A DNA stretch of 64,000 bases from Notospermus geniculatus (lineage: Eukaryota; Nemertea; Pilidiophora; Heteronemertea; Lineidae). Location: assembly GCA_002633025.1 (NCBI GenBank), contig NMRB01000946.1, forward strand, positions 139,849-203,848, given 5' to 3'. Each line of letters starts with the position of its first letter. Position 1 is the stretch's first letter. The translations under genes were made by a program, and so were the position numbers. Positions 35,817 to 50,800 of the stretch are shown piece after piece. The notes beneath the pieces were generated by a model. It was given only the letters and a program-made list of their open reading frames with translations. It was not told where the DNA came from and searched no databases.

Positions 35817-38800
35817 ATGGCGTCTGTGATGCAGCGCGAGTTTTGGAATTTGGTTGATGAGTTGAGGGACAATTTAGATGAAAATAAACGCGTGGAGACT
35901 GTCCTGAAGGTGTGCACAGCAAGTAAAGGAAATGTAGATTCAATAGGAGATGTCAAAGATCGATCAGAGAGACACACTGCGTAAGTTCTCGTCATTAAGC
36001 CTACTGATTGTCATCTATCCATCCACCCAACTCAACCTGTCACTTTTTTCAGCGCATGGCGCTGTAGCCGGTATGATACATGTAGGCAAGGCAGGCCTAC
36101 CGCGTAGGCCATGATGTCAGTTATGGGCGGATATAACCGCAAATAAAGACGTTACAAAATAAAGACGTTGTTGTTTTGTTTTGTTTGCCATTTTCTCTAG
36201 ACGACGTTGTGGTGATCTTGAGTCGTAGGCCTAGGACCAGGTAAGAAAGACGACAGATGGCGCTGCACTTTCTCTAGACGTTGCGGTAATCTCGAGTCGT
36301 AGCTAAGACAGACAACAGATGGCGCTGCAGTCGTTCACATGATCTTGAGTTGTAGCTAAGAAAGACGTAAGGTGGCGTGTTAGTGAAGAATGACGAAAAC
36401 ACCCGAAGTATTACGAACGATACAGCGCCATCTTGACTTACGTCTTTTATCTACAACTCAAGATCATGTGAATGACTGCAGCGCCATCTGTTGTCTGTCT
36501 TAGCTACGACTCAAGATTACCACAACATCTAGAGAAAGTGCAGCGCTATCTGTCGTCTTTCTTACCTACGACTCGAGATCACCACCACGTCTCGAGAAAA
36601 TGACAACAACAACGTCTTTATTTTGTAACGTCTTTATTTGTGGTTATAACTTTGAAAAATCAAAGCTCTGAGATGCGATTTCCCAGCATCCTGGACATGA
36701 AATACTAGACGATTTCCAAAAAATGCAGTAAAAAATCATTGTCCCTCAAAAAATACGGGGGGGCACGTGCCCCATGTGCCCCCCTCTAAATCCGGGCCTG
36801 AAAGAGGGGGCGCACTGTGCGAGAAACATTGAAATCTGTGGTGAATTTCAGTGCCATTTGCTCCAAATTTTAGAATTTCACGGTCAATTTTACAGATTTG
36901 TTGGCCGAAAGGGGAAGGGGGCGCTGGGGGGGGGGCCCCTGGATCCGCGCCTGCATGTTCATTGGATGGTGGTCGGGTGTGAGGCCTAGATAGGCTAAGT
37001 GGTACCGGAACCCCCATAAAGGTGGAATATGACTGCTAAAGTATCAGCTAACTGTAAAAGTGTACTTTGTATCTTTTTTAGAGATTCTGTATTGACAATT
37101 TTGGAAGAAGTAATAAAGAATGTGGTTGGGATGATCTCAAGGAATGAATCTCCCATGTTGACTTTGACAAATCGGACCAGGTGGGATAACACAAGGTAAT
37201 TTGTTATGTCAGGATGTATCAATTTAATAATCACTGAAAACTGAGTTGTGACATGTTGACTGAAAAAAATGAAGTTTTTTCTCTTATTTCAAACTCACTG
37301 GTGGAAATGGTTGGACTTGCTCTTTGAGGCCATCTCCTCTCAGTGTTCTGGCTCGTAGTTCAATTTTCCACTGCTCTCCCCTGTGACATCATCCACATTC
37401 TGGTAAACTGACCCTTATTGCAGATTTACTGGTGATGTTGGTATACAGTTAAAAAGAGATGGTAAAACCACCTCTGTCAAGTTTGACAACTTATCTTCAG
37501 TAAACAAATTTGGTGAGTTTTAATTATTACGGTCCTTCATTCCTTGGTCATCTGCTTTGGTATCTACCTGCCAATATGAACCACTTTTCATGAAGTACAT
37601 TGTAAGGTCATTGAGGATGCTCCGTGACCTTGAAGGTCAGAGGTCGATCTCTGATGATGGAGCATTATTTTGCATTTAATTCAAGGTTTGTTTTATTTCA
37701 GCTCTCACTTTGAAGGTCATCTCTATCATTTACAAGTTGGTTCAGACAAACTCCTACAGCACCAAGAGGTAAGTTTGACAGCTGTGGACTCCTCTGTGAA
37801 TTTGTGATGGCTGCTGCTATTTTCAGTTTTGATACATTGCAAATGTAACAAACATGGCAAAGTGTCACAGAGTGGTTTCATTCTGAAGTTATGTTTTCCA
37901 GAGATATTTTCTACCAGGATCCTACTCAATTTACGAGCCAGTCAATCGTTGATGATATTGTGGACAATATATCCTGTATGACTCAAGTGCCAAGATGGGA
38001 CCTGCATGTGGTAAGCTTGAGAATCAAACTTAATGCCTTTCAAAATACTGCTTGACTCTTTTATCAAAGCTTTTCAGCCTTAAAGTGACTGACTGTTGGT
38101 CAGCCACTTGTAGTGCTGCTGACAAACTGTTTATTGGATTGGATGCAAGTTTGTCATATTCATTGTCATTCAGTGGTCGTGACAAAAGTATAATACACGT
38201 CATAGCGAGCAAGACCTCATAGCAAGCAAGACCTATGTCAGTTGAGGAGACAGCCAGTATGATTCCTATTTCTAACTGATGTCCACTCCATGTTTTACCA
38301 ATGACTTGCACTTGTTAATCTTTTAGCTTGCTACCTCCAAGGGATGTATTGCTGGCGACTTGCAGTATACAGAGGCTGATAGCAACTACGTTGACTGCAG
38401 TATCACCCCATCGGTAAGTTGAGATCACCATGTTGAAGTTCACTCCTTAGAGTCTGGTATTGGCTGAAATTCATGTCTGTTAATTTCAGCATTCTCTAAA
38501 TTGTCACTAGGAGAGGTCACTTACTTATTACTCAGTGTCAGTTGGAAGCTCTCTTGTTTTGCCTGACCACCAGCTCTAAAGCAGAGGAACCATTGAAGTG
38601 AAGTTTTGTGACTTTATCATGTGTTTTAAATTTCAGGGTGTCATGATACCAATGGACATTTTCGGAATAAAACGTAATCATTATTTTGTGCTCATTCTAC
38701 TTCTTTGTACTGCATTGCAGTCATGAAAAATGCTCTCTTGATTCTGTGCGGACAAGTCCACAATGAAAACGGGCAATTGTCCTGATAGAAGAGCCAGCAT

Positions 38801-41800
38801 TTCAGGCAATGTCCTTTGTTTACAGGCATTCATACAATGTGTCAAATCTCATTGAGGCTTGGTATGGGCGCATCATAGTAGTGTCAACTTATATATCGTG
38901 TCTTGGATGATATGATTTACACTTTTTCTCTCAAATTCTTTTCCTGAACCTTTTCTAGATCTCCGTAGTGATGCGAAAGCTGTGATTGTAATCGAAAAGG
39001 ATGCAACATTTCAGAGACTTCTTGATTATGACATCACGAGAAAGATGGCGCCCTGTATATTCATCACTGTAAGTAAAACTACATCAAGCTGAGTAAACTC
39101 TGTAGCACTGTGTGCTAGTTTATGTGTGTTCTTAGTCCTTCTACATGGAATTGACTTCCCAAGTACGGTACATGTTGAATCAATGCACCAGAATTTGCAC
39201 AGCCTGTGTTTCTGTGATGTTCATATAGATGGAGTGTCAGTAGATCTGTAGCTGCGAGCATGTCATGGAACTACTTTCTTATGATGTTGTTGTGTACTGT
39301 CGCGTATGCCTTGGGGCGCTCCGCTGTTCATTGTTGTTTCTAGTCTGCTTTGAGTGAGGGGGGGGGGGGCAATGGTATCATTATCAAAGGTTGTTAAATT
39401 GTAGATGTTCTAAGATAAGAGGGGTAGATCTTTGTAATGTTGTTATTCCTTTTAAGAGATGAATGTATTTACATTCGGCATTAGTTAATGATACTTAAGT
39501 AGAGCATCTTCATTGGGTATTGTGTACCAGATGATTCCGTTTTGCCTCCAGTTCGAAATACATTTTTTTCCTGGTGAATTACTACTGCTGTTCAACAGCA
39601 AACAGAAGAATGGTATCATACTATTGATATCTTAGGCTGTCCTAATCTATACTAGAAACAAAGGGGCAATAAATTCTCTTTGAAAAAGAAGTAGGATCCA
39701 GAGGCTAAGTTGGGCATCATCGTTAGGAAGCTGCTTAACGCTAATGGTGATAGTGATACCAGCAATCTTACTATGGGAGCGGAGTAGCATCCCTTACAAA
39801 GCTGATCTTTGCCTCTTGTCTGATTATGTTCTTGTCTAATACTATACTACTTTCCCCTGTGAAAGAAATGACAGGATAACGTCTCTTCGAATGAATAGAC
39901 AGATTATGAGGTGTTGAGAAGTAGTGTTCTAAATCCTCATAATCGTTTTGATGTAAGAGGATGTTCTTCACAATCAACAGACTCTTACGATCTGATCCAA
40001 GCTGATGAAAAACACAGACTTAGCCATTTTGTTGTGTCACTTGTAGTATTCGTGTCATCCTTTCTTTCAAGGATCAAGAATTTGTGAGGAAGGTTAATGG
40101 TGTTTGTAAGAACACATCAAAGAAATGTCACTGCAGTCAATGAGGAATCAGCTGTGACTAATTACTCATCTTCAGGTTCCTCTCATTAGCTCCGTTGCTG
40201 ACATTTTGCCTGCCACGATGGAGCATTTCCCATTTGACCGTGTAATACATATATTTATAAAATCCTGGCATTGTTACCTAAAATCTTTCGGTGTTGGCAT
40301 GCTCTGCTGACAGTTGGCTGCTAATGGACTGGTATCATCTTTCAGTTGATCAGCGTATTCTAAGATTAGTTTATTTTCAATTGGAAATTGATATACATGT
40401 ACTGCTCTGACTAAACAGAAAATGGTCATCTTGTGCTATATTGCCAATGAGGAACCTGCAGAACTACCACCACTGTGTGGGCGGTTGTAGCTTTTTTCGA
40501 TGTCCTCTCAGTCCATGTTGCACTGCTCAAGGACATCGTGATGAGACGACATTGCATTGCTTTTCCTCGGGGGTTTTCGACATCTTTGGTACAACCACTC
40601 ACAGCGCCGACCTGTCGGGATAAAGTTATGCGGATTCCCATTCCAGAACTTCAGCAAGTGTAGCTCTCTGTCCCTTGTCACATATTGATCGCCCTGACAG
40701 TTCATCAGTTTTAGTTGTCTTTGAATGTGTAGCATCCTGTCCAATACTGGTGATAGTTCTGACAACATTGACTCCGTCTGATAACCCATCAATATGTAAC
40801 GAAAATTGATCGCAGAACTCTGTGTTTATACCCGTGCTGTTATCAGATCTCCTTGTTTGAAGCAGTTGTGGATTCAGTCTCCGTTCACTCAGTAAATGAC
40901 TTAACCATGTAACTTACTCCACCAGCATTTACTTGATAAACTTATCATTGGATGATTGAGAAAAGAAAGTGGTTTGTAGCGTGAGTTAGCTGTCTGATTA
41001 TGTAAATTGAATGACTTGAAGTGCATATTGATCTCGGTGTGCGAGTTTTAACTATTATACTCTTGAAATGGAATTTAAGCAACTTGGCAATACCCGTTCA
41101 ATCAGTGGCTGATAATAAGCAAGAAGTCAATCTCCAGAATTCACGAATTTTCGACCCCAACCGGGGTCTTTTTCAAGTGGAACTTTACAATCTGAAACTC
41201 TAGAAAGGACTGACCCCGGTTGGGGTCGAATATTCGTGAATTCTGGAGATTGACTTCTTGCTTATTATCATTTTGTGTGTCAATTTTGTGCTTTTCTGTA
41301 TCTTCAATCAGTGGCTGAAGTGCTAAATTCATGGGCGCGCTTGGGGGACGTAATGACGTCATACCCGTTCGAGTGGCATAATGACATCATTCCGTCACAC
41401 ATGACGTTGCCGACGTCACGGATGACGCGACGGCAATCTCGGTGACGTCATGACGTCAAAAGGCCTAAACGGCAAGTTGTTATTTTCGTTAATATCTTGA
41501 TATTTTGAAAACTAAGTCATATCCAAATTTGGGCTTCGTGGACACTTCCCAGGTCTGTCTGAATGTGCATACCAAGTTTGGTGGCGATCCGTTGGTCAGT
41601 CTCCACTGGTCTTGGAGAAAATCGCAGACAAACAAACACACTTAAACTCTTCTCAAATTTTAGTATGATGATTGAATTTTGCCGACTTAATTGGCTTTCT
41701 GGTTGATGTGACCCTGAAACCCTTACCATGACCACTTGCTGAAAACCTCTTGTGAAATATTTGCACAGCAGTCCTAATTGGACTGGTTATGGTGTCACAT

Positions 41801-44800
41801 GAATATTTCCTTTCCAAACCCAATTAGCTGTTATGTTACTCCTCGCACCGGCAGTTGTAATTACATTTGTTCGACATCAGGGAGGCCGGTGAACAAAGAT
41901 ACATCTCCCAGCTGGAAATTAAGGAACGGAGGGCCAATTCTTTGTATGTATCCGAGTCAATTAGCGAAAGGTCATCTTTCTTTGCTTCGTGGCTGACGGA
42001 ACTTCGGAATGTGTAGTTTACAGTTGATGAAAACACCTCTGTTAGCAGCATCCGCAACCGTCTTTGGTTTTAGTGAAGTCGTGACATTGCTGCCTGCTCC
42101 TGTGAGTGTGACAACCTGAATTGCTGTCTCTTCCTGTGACAACCTGCTGAGACCAAGTAGAACTGACATGTTAGATTCCATGTTGATTTCAGTCAAGTGA
42201 CAAATTTGATTTGCAGTAGTTTTGAAATTAATTTCATTGGATAAGCACGTTGAGGCATTTGCTTTCAGCGCGAGTCCCTAATCCTTGTTGAAAGAGAAGC
42301 ATTTGATCAATCATGCTTGTATGCCAGTCACGTTACGCTCATCGACCTCTGATCCGAGTCTGCTGGTGTTAACATGACAGTGTCGTGATTAGAAGGATGT
42401 GACCAAATTGACGGTTTGCCACTTGATCAAATATGCTAAATGTTGCCAAACTTCTCACACGAGTTTGTGCGAGGACAGAAGAGATAAAGGAAAAGTCGAT
42501 AACTTTCCGACCGTTGATATGATCATTGGTTTTCATTATCGGTGTGGTACATGGTTAGAGAAAGAGAAACCAATGATGTTACTCCGTCTCCAACAAGGGT
42601 TCCATCGAACATAATTACCTGTCACAGCAGGTATTTCCTTTCCTTCCAAGTAAAAACGTATCTGACATATCTGAGGTACGGATTGTGATTACTAATAGAC
42701 AAGTCTGATTCCAAACGACCTTCTTTTGAAAAGACTCCCAAGAAAAAGGCTGTTGGGTATTGTCAGTGTCAAAAACAATGTGATTCTTTCCATTTTTATC
42801 TTGGTCGGTCTGTCTTCATATTCTTTTCGCTTGGTGATTGAGCTTCATTTAAAAAGGTCATTGTTGACGACGATTTGCTCTTTACTGACATGGCTTCCAC
42901 CAAATGTTTTTGTTAGTCTTTCAAGGCATTTACCGTAGTTGGAGTTCAGCGGACCCCACATTCGACTCCAGAAAATTCTCTCTGGTGAAGGCACAGGAAT
43001 ATAGGAAACTGTCAGTTTTCATTCAGTTTTGATAAATTGACTTGCTGAACACTTTTAAAATGACATGACTGGTCACATTTGATGAATTAATCCGACCTTG
43101 GTATTTCTATTCTTTGAAAGATTCTGTTGAAGTTGCAATCAATCATCCATAGAGGGTCGCGTGTCACAAATAGGGCACCCAATGTGTCACCCAGTCAAAA
43201 TTATCAATTTTTCAATAATTACTCTGTTGATGAAACATGTTAAGCCTCATCAAAAACCATCAATGAAATAACTCTAACGTTTTTAATTAATGAGATAATT
43301 GCCTTTAATCAACTCAGTTTTAAAGGAATTGCATTACAATATAGGCCTACAGACGTTTTTCGCGATTTTCTCAAAACAGGCCTTTTTCACAGATGATACC
43401 ATAATTTTCTTGTTTTCCACCCAATCCATACAAATGTGGTATCAAAATAAACAGGAGAGTTCATTCTTTCAGAAAATGCTTGATTTCATTCACTAATCCT
43501 TAATACTACCCTTTTCACAGGATGTCTCAAGTAAGTGTATATCGTCTGTACATTTTGTACACGAATACATTGTTGTATCTCTGGACAAACACTTGAGTAT
43601 GCATGGCTTCTTTTGACCCCAATCTATGCCCTTGACCTAGATAAACAGGCCTTTGACACACTTGAGACATCTGATGGCTGTTATGACAACTTAAAACAGA
43701 AAACTGCGGAAAGAAAAATGAATTGCAGTTAGAGTTGCCCCCCCTCCGACTGCCCCCCCTCCGATCCCCCACTGACTTCATTTGCTTGAATGCATCTGTA
43801 GTCCTTCAGTGTGGTGCAAGTAGATTGGATCTATTACTATTTTAAAGCAGACATTCTAAGCTACAAAATGGTACCTCTTTCATTAAAATAGCCCCACTCA
43901 TTGTGGAGAAAATCAAAATTGAAATCCGAAAAAATTTCTCAAGGGGGACAATCCCCCATATTAGGGTGCCCTATTTGTGACACGCGACCAGAGAGATTTT
44001 AATTTGACATCAGCAATGATCGAGCAAGTCCAATTTAAATGCGAGTTAGGGTCACATATGGTGCAGTGTTTAACCCTTCTGCTTTTGAGTATGGTGAAAG
44101 ATTGGTCAAATACTCGACATTGTTATTGTTGTACCATGATGTTGTTATGTATCCAACAGAAAGCACAAAGAACGACACACAAAATGATATAAAAGGAAAC
44201 GTCGTCTCCAAATTTCGCAAATTTTCGACCCCAACTGGGGTCTTCCTCAGGCACTTTCTAGTAGCTCGACTAGAAAGTGCCTGAGGAAGACCCTGGAGAC
44301 GACGTTTCCTTTTATATTATTATGATGTTAGGTAATAATAGGACATGGTGTTCACAAGAAATCGTCCATTGTGCAGATTGGTTGGATGATGATTTTCCGT
44401 TTGTATCCTTATCACTCCCAGAATAATGTCGTATTATAAGTAATGGTTATGGATCGATAGTTAGAGATTTCATGATATTCCTTTGATCTTTTCCTTGTCC
44501 ATTTGTGAAGCTTTACTGAATAGAGGATACAAGTATGGAAGGCTGAACACTTGGAAACATTTATATTATCTGTAGTTTAGCTGGGCCAGTCCACAATCGG
44601 TCCCCAGCCGGCACCTCCCACTGTCTGACACATATCTGGTCTCCGAACTTGATGGATCGGGGGGGGGGGGGGCTTTCCTCCCTTATCACCGGACTAGAGG
44701 GCGACACCACAAATTAAGTTACTGAAGATTTCTGCTATTTGTAGTAAAACAACTCTTTTCCTCTAATTGGTAACTTGTATCTGTACTCAGGGTAAAGGCT

Positions 44801-47800
44801 TCCCAGATGTCAACACCAGGCTAATGGTCAAGAGATTATGGGATGAATTCAAGTTACCAATCTTTGCCCTTGTGGATGCAGACCCTCATGGAATCGAAAT
44901 CCTCTCTGTCTATAAGTTTGGATCAAGGGTAAGTTTCATAAGTTTTCAAATATAACAAGTTGCATGTTTTTTCCAAAAAAAAATGTTTGGTGGGGGACGT
45001 GTGAAGGCATGAACCCAAAACTTGCCATCCGTGTTCAAGAAGTGCCGTTGAATTGCATTTCACTCCCAATCTGACAGCTAAGATTTTGACATAGTATCAA
45101 TCTAGCCTAGGTGTTACATGTACCACTGGCTATGTATGGGTTGGACAGGACACCAGTCTTAACATGTTGGTTCCAGATTCTGCCGCCAGGGGACTGAGGC
45201 ATACCTCATTCATACAGTGACACTTTAAATCATCTGTAGATTATATTGCTAAGACTCTTGGAAACATTCTTACTCTTGGAAACATTCATTAATGAAGAAA
45301 TGTGAAATTCTTGCAATTAATTGGAACCCTTCCATCCTGATGATGATAGAAAGCATAAAAAAACAACATTCATTATCCCTAGAATTGCTTTTCTGGGCCC
45401 CTTGAAAGGAAACATCCAATTTCACTTCACGTAAAACATAATAACTGATCATTAAGCTTTCTTCTAATGAGCTTTACTCACCATTAAATCATCTTTGTAA
45501 TCGGAGAGATGTGTGGGAAAATGTTCTGATCTCTTCAGAGAAAAAATTTGAAGTGTTCAGTGCAGTTTCTTTGTCTCTCCAGAAGTTGTTTTGCCTCTTA
45601 GTTAGAGAAATTAATTGATTGTCATTAATTGTTTTTTGATGTCTTTTCAGTCTCTTTCATTCGAAGCTCATAATCTGACTGTTCCTGTCATCAAGTGGCT
45701 TGGTGTCTTGCCGTCAGACATTCAAAGGTAAGGATCCTACTTCTGCTTTTCCATTCAAAGTTCTCTCCTCCGCAAAATGATGGTTTGTAGGTCTATCTGT
45801 CATGCTTAAGTTTGGAACACGGCGCCATGGAAATCTCGGCCTAGTGAGCAGATCTAATGATGAAGACAAGAAAACTGCCGACTTTCTCATCCTGTTAATT
45901 AGACATTCAGTCTCATTTGGCATTCTCAGCAGGCTGTTCATTGTCAGAAGATAAATCACGTTGTGTTTTCCATTGGGATGTCAGGAATGTTACAGATTGC
46001 AACTGCTGCAAAAAACATCTTCTCCACATCCATCAGGAGTCTGATTGAGTTTCAGTGTCATATTGACGCGTGTCCTTTTATCTTTTCAATTTTTTGGGAG
46101 AGCTTCAAAATTTATGTAAATTGAAGCATATTTTTTGTTCTTTTTGGAACCCAGTTCCAGCCAGCATAATGCTACTGTACTTCAGTCTGATGTAAGGAAT
46201 TTTCAGAAATTATTTTGTTGGAGTGATTATCAAACATACGGGAGAATCCAACTTACCTCGACGCGAGTCCCATGTCATAAAAATTTTCTTTTAAGTTCTA
46301 TTCTAATAATACCGTAATATAGTAGGGGTAGCGTAATGGTAAATGGAACAGCTTGTATTATACCTAAGCTGTTCCATCTACCATTATGCTACCCTTACTA
46401 TATTACGATATTAGAACTTACAAAATTTTTATGACCTGGACTCGCGTCGAGGTAAGTTGGATTCTCCCGTATGTATTACGTATTCGACTCCTGCCACCGA
46501 CTCCAAGTGCACCAGGATCAACACATATGAATGATGCACTCCTCAGTCTTTCCAGCTGAATAAAGAAATGGCTGAGAAGCATGATTACCACTGATGCATA
46601 AACTAACTAACAACCAATGCTTTTAGCAACAGGAGCTGTCTCATCGTTGAGTGATATGGATACCCGAGTCTGTCGCATGTCTTCATTTTGCTATTTGAAA
46701 ATTGGAAGTTAACGGTATATGATGTAATCCTTTGACGGTTGAAAGCTGAACACCAATTACATATTTGCGTACCGTCTGGTACAAAAAAATCATCAGACGA
46801 ATGATATTTTTCCTAGATTTGATTTCCCTTCATCTTTCTGTGTATTATCAATAGTTTGCTGTTCTTTCATTTCACAATTAGTTTTCTGTCATTGGATGCC
46901 TTGTATTGCATTCAGAGCTCGTTGTTCATTTGCCAGAAGATAAATCTGTTCTTCCTGAGCCTGCAATTGGAGCTAGAAGAAAGCTTTCAGGAGAGGCGAT
47001 TTTAATTGAAATTCAATGTCGTGGTTTGCCTGCTATTTGGTCTTGCGGCTTAAGGGATTTTTTGTAATCCCCTGTTTCAGCAGCTGGTCAGGTATCTCTG
47101 CCACCGGAGGAGACAACCGGAATGTGGGGTGAATAATAAGGCTGACCATTGTGTGTGCATTCTCGGTGACGAGTTGCGAATAGATGATCTGAGGTGCACA
47201 CAAATTGCTGACTTTGAGCAGCTGTGGTGTTCTTATAGAGGGTTTTCTTTGCCTTACCTATGACATGGTGTTCTATCATTATTAGATACCGCACCCACTT
47301 GTCATGGATCTAATTTTTATTGGTATGATTTATTTCTCCGATAACTATCTGGATTATTTGTATTCACAGGTTCCTTCCGTTGCTATGATTTATGCGTGAT
47401 CAGTTAATTTACGGTTCAGTTATCGTCTCGGTGGACTGGCTGTTATCGGTAACCTCTGACATTAAAAATCCATAAAATAAAATAATTTTATGGAATTCCT
47501 TTTCTACATGTTCTTTTTCTGAGGATAGGTTAGCAAATTCTACCATGGTGTCTCTTAAAAGTGTTAAAAGACCAATTGAAAAAGGAAGAGTATTGATGAA
47601 AGAGGCAAGGTTGGCTGTGCAGTGCATACCTTGTTGTAACCAATCTTATTAAATCTCGACGTCTCGGTCATTCAATTAGTTGAAATGGTACAGCGCGATA
47701 TTTTCTGTGTGGGGGGAACCTGCTGCTGATAGGCGAATTGGAAATCAACTTTTTCGAAAAAAGTGTACTGGCGACAAAAGACTGCTTTCAGGAAAATTTG

Positions 47801-50800
47801 CCCTGCAACTTCCCATTCCATTGATTTCAGTTTGTGGTATTAATTTAATGTTTTTCAAGAGATTTTGACTCGCTGAGCTTATTTCAATTTAATTAAATCT
47901 GCTCTGAAATTGATTGACGACGGGCTATGTTCAAGGCAGATTTCAAATTCTGACTGATTTGTTCATAAATAAAAAGCATTTCTATGGTTACAGGCTAAAT
48001 TGTAGAATATCTTCAAGGAAAGCGTCCGTGTCAAAATCCTAATGTCACTGCCAGTATGTGAAATACCATTAACTTTCCAGTTTGACGAGGTTTTGTCTTT
48101 GGCAGCGGTGGGTGGTTGACGGGCGCCATAAGGAATGGCTTCTGCGTTTAATTTGAGTCAATTGATTTGAACCTGCTTGGATCGCAGCGCCGTTATAATA
48201 GCAAAGTAAAATTCCAACCCGTACGGAGTAACACCTGTGAGGTAGTTGACAGTTTCACCGACTCCAAGGCAAAGAATTGTATTGTTCATTCCCTACTGGT
48301 ATTCAAAAGATATTTCAATCTTGATATGCCATTAAAGCTGAATAGGTTTCTCCTTGATTAGTCATCTGAAGAAAGGATGAAATAGTAGAATGCATGAAGG
48401 TAATAATGATCATGATGTTGTATGTTGTTTGGATTAGATTAGCTGCTGGCATTTGATAAGTTGGCATTATCATTGGCTTCATTGCTGTCAGCCCTGAAAT
48501 TTATAACCTCTGATTGGTAGTATGTTTTTGTCGACTGGCAAAGAATGAAATAGTACTTAACTTCAACTTTGGTCTATCAATATGACCTGTGACAATTCTG
48601 ACTTGTTTCATTGAAAACCCTGTTCTGGAAATCCAATTTGGCAAAAATCGGTTAAGATATGAGTATGAGTAGTTATGTTGAGTGGCAAACAATGAATAGT
48701 ACTCCTTTGGTCTATCAATAAGACCTGTGGTAAAGTCCGCCTTGTTTCATACTTTGTGAAACTGGACCTGAAGGTCTATTCAGTCTAACTTTAGTTTGGA
48801 CAGGGTTCGGGCTTCATTTTTGAAGGGCAAGCAACTTTTGCCATATGATGAAGTAATGAAATTCAAAGGCAAATCTGTAAACTGAGGTTGGCTGGCATTG
48901 GAGGCAAATAACGTAACACCTTTTGTTTTGCATTTGGTTTTGGCAATCCAATATGCAGAGATTGGTTAACTGCTTTTGTAAACAGAAGTATATCATCTCA
49001 AATATGTTACACCAGATGGCAGTTGGCAGGAAAGAGGGGCATCGTGTACTCACATCTTGAGAAATAAACTGCTATAAATTGTATCAAGAACTGTAACAGT
49101 TACAGCAGTAAGAGCTATTAACAAGATCCTCAAAGTCAAATGGGACCAAATATCAATATCAACTGATCTTGTTCGATACAATATCTGTCAAGTGTTATTT
49201 GAGCCTCTTGATAATGTGGTTTAAGGAATCGATACAAGTGGTGGTTTGCATTACTGGGGTGGAAATGAATGGCAAGTTGTACTCGCTAGAAAAGCTAGGG
49301 TCTAATTTTGGAGCCGGGAAAACCCCCGTCAGTATCACTAGAGGCTAGCTGAGCCCTGGTAAAATGGTGAAACAGCTTTCCAAACCATGCAGTAACATCA
49401 CGGTGCATTGCATGGCGAAGGTCAGTTAGAATTTGCAAATATGTTTGAGGAAAATTGATCTTGCCTCAAAGCATACAAATATTATATGACCTGAGGTTTC
49501 CAATAAAGGAAGGTTGAGAACCAGAGAGTGTCCGCGTAGATGGTGAATGAAGCACGCCACCATCTTCAAGAACTAACCATGAATAGAAAAATCTGAATAG
49601 GAGCTGTAATATGATGGGAAGAGTTTATGTGTTCTGATCTTGTTGGGTCCAATATCCCCTGCCGGGTCCTTGAAACCTCTTCAGCAGCAGCCTGTGCAGG
49701 TCTTGTAACGTTGTATCTTCCAACAGCACAAAACCTTCAAAACTGGTTACCAATGCAGTTGAAGATATGTCTAGTCATGGTTCATCCAATAGCGCAAGGA
49801 GTGTTCTTGACACCTATCGTCTAAATACAATATCACTTTTAGCATATTTTATTGACATTTATTTTGATGTAGTTACCTCTCAGGCTGTAAATTTTAACAG
49901 TAGGCTGATAAGTTGAGGTTTTCTTGCACTGTTGGCTGTTGAGATATCCGTTTAACACTCCAATTTTCGTGAAAGTGGGAAGAAAATTCAGTCGATGCAT
50001 GGCAATTTTTCATGACCATGTTTCCCTTTCTGTTTGGTGGTGAATCACAAAGAAATTGCCAACTGGTGATTTTGGTTGCTGAGAATTACAAGTTGTTGCC
50101 CTTTGTATGGAAGGCAAGGGACACTGTGTGGAATGATGGTTCTTTGACCACCAATGAAAGTAATGCAAGCGGTAATAAAATCAATGGCCTTGCATCAGTC
50201 AGTAATTCCCGACAGCTTTGTGTGTTGGAGTTTGTGGCTAATTGTATTTTACAGTATTTACAGTGTCTGACTGGATTTCCATCCTGACAAATCCTGTCTC
50301 ATTGCATGTGGCAATGAATGACAGAAACAGAAATGTTGTTGCTTTGATGTCGTGCTGACCTTCCTCTGATCGGAAAGGACACGACATTGGCAATCAGAAC
50401 TATCGGAGTCAAAGTTTGTCACCAAATAGCTATGTGTAATCTGGTTAGTTCTGCACCAGCAAAACTGCAAATCATGCAATTAGTAGTGACAGGAACAATT
50501 TGGATTTCAAGCCACATGCAAGCATTGTTTAAAACAGTAGAAGATTCTGATTCTGGTAACTGTACTGCTCTATTCNNNNNNNNNNNNCCCCCCCCCCCCC
50601 CAACACAATTACCGATTGTTAGCCTGTGTCTTTTGTCAATTGTGGCTACTTCCTCAATATTTGATGTTCATTATTAATGTCTCATGAAGCAAGTCATGGG
50701 ATGAAAAGTGTATCTGATGCCGAACACTTTCCTTCCCTCGCAGGACTAGACTATGTTATGTGATTCCGTCTCCTCCAGTGCAAACATGACTTCCAGTTTC

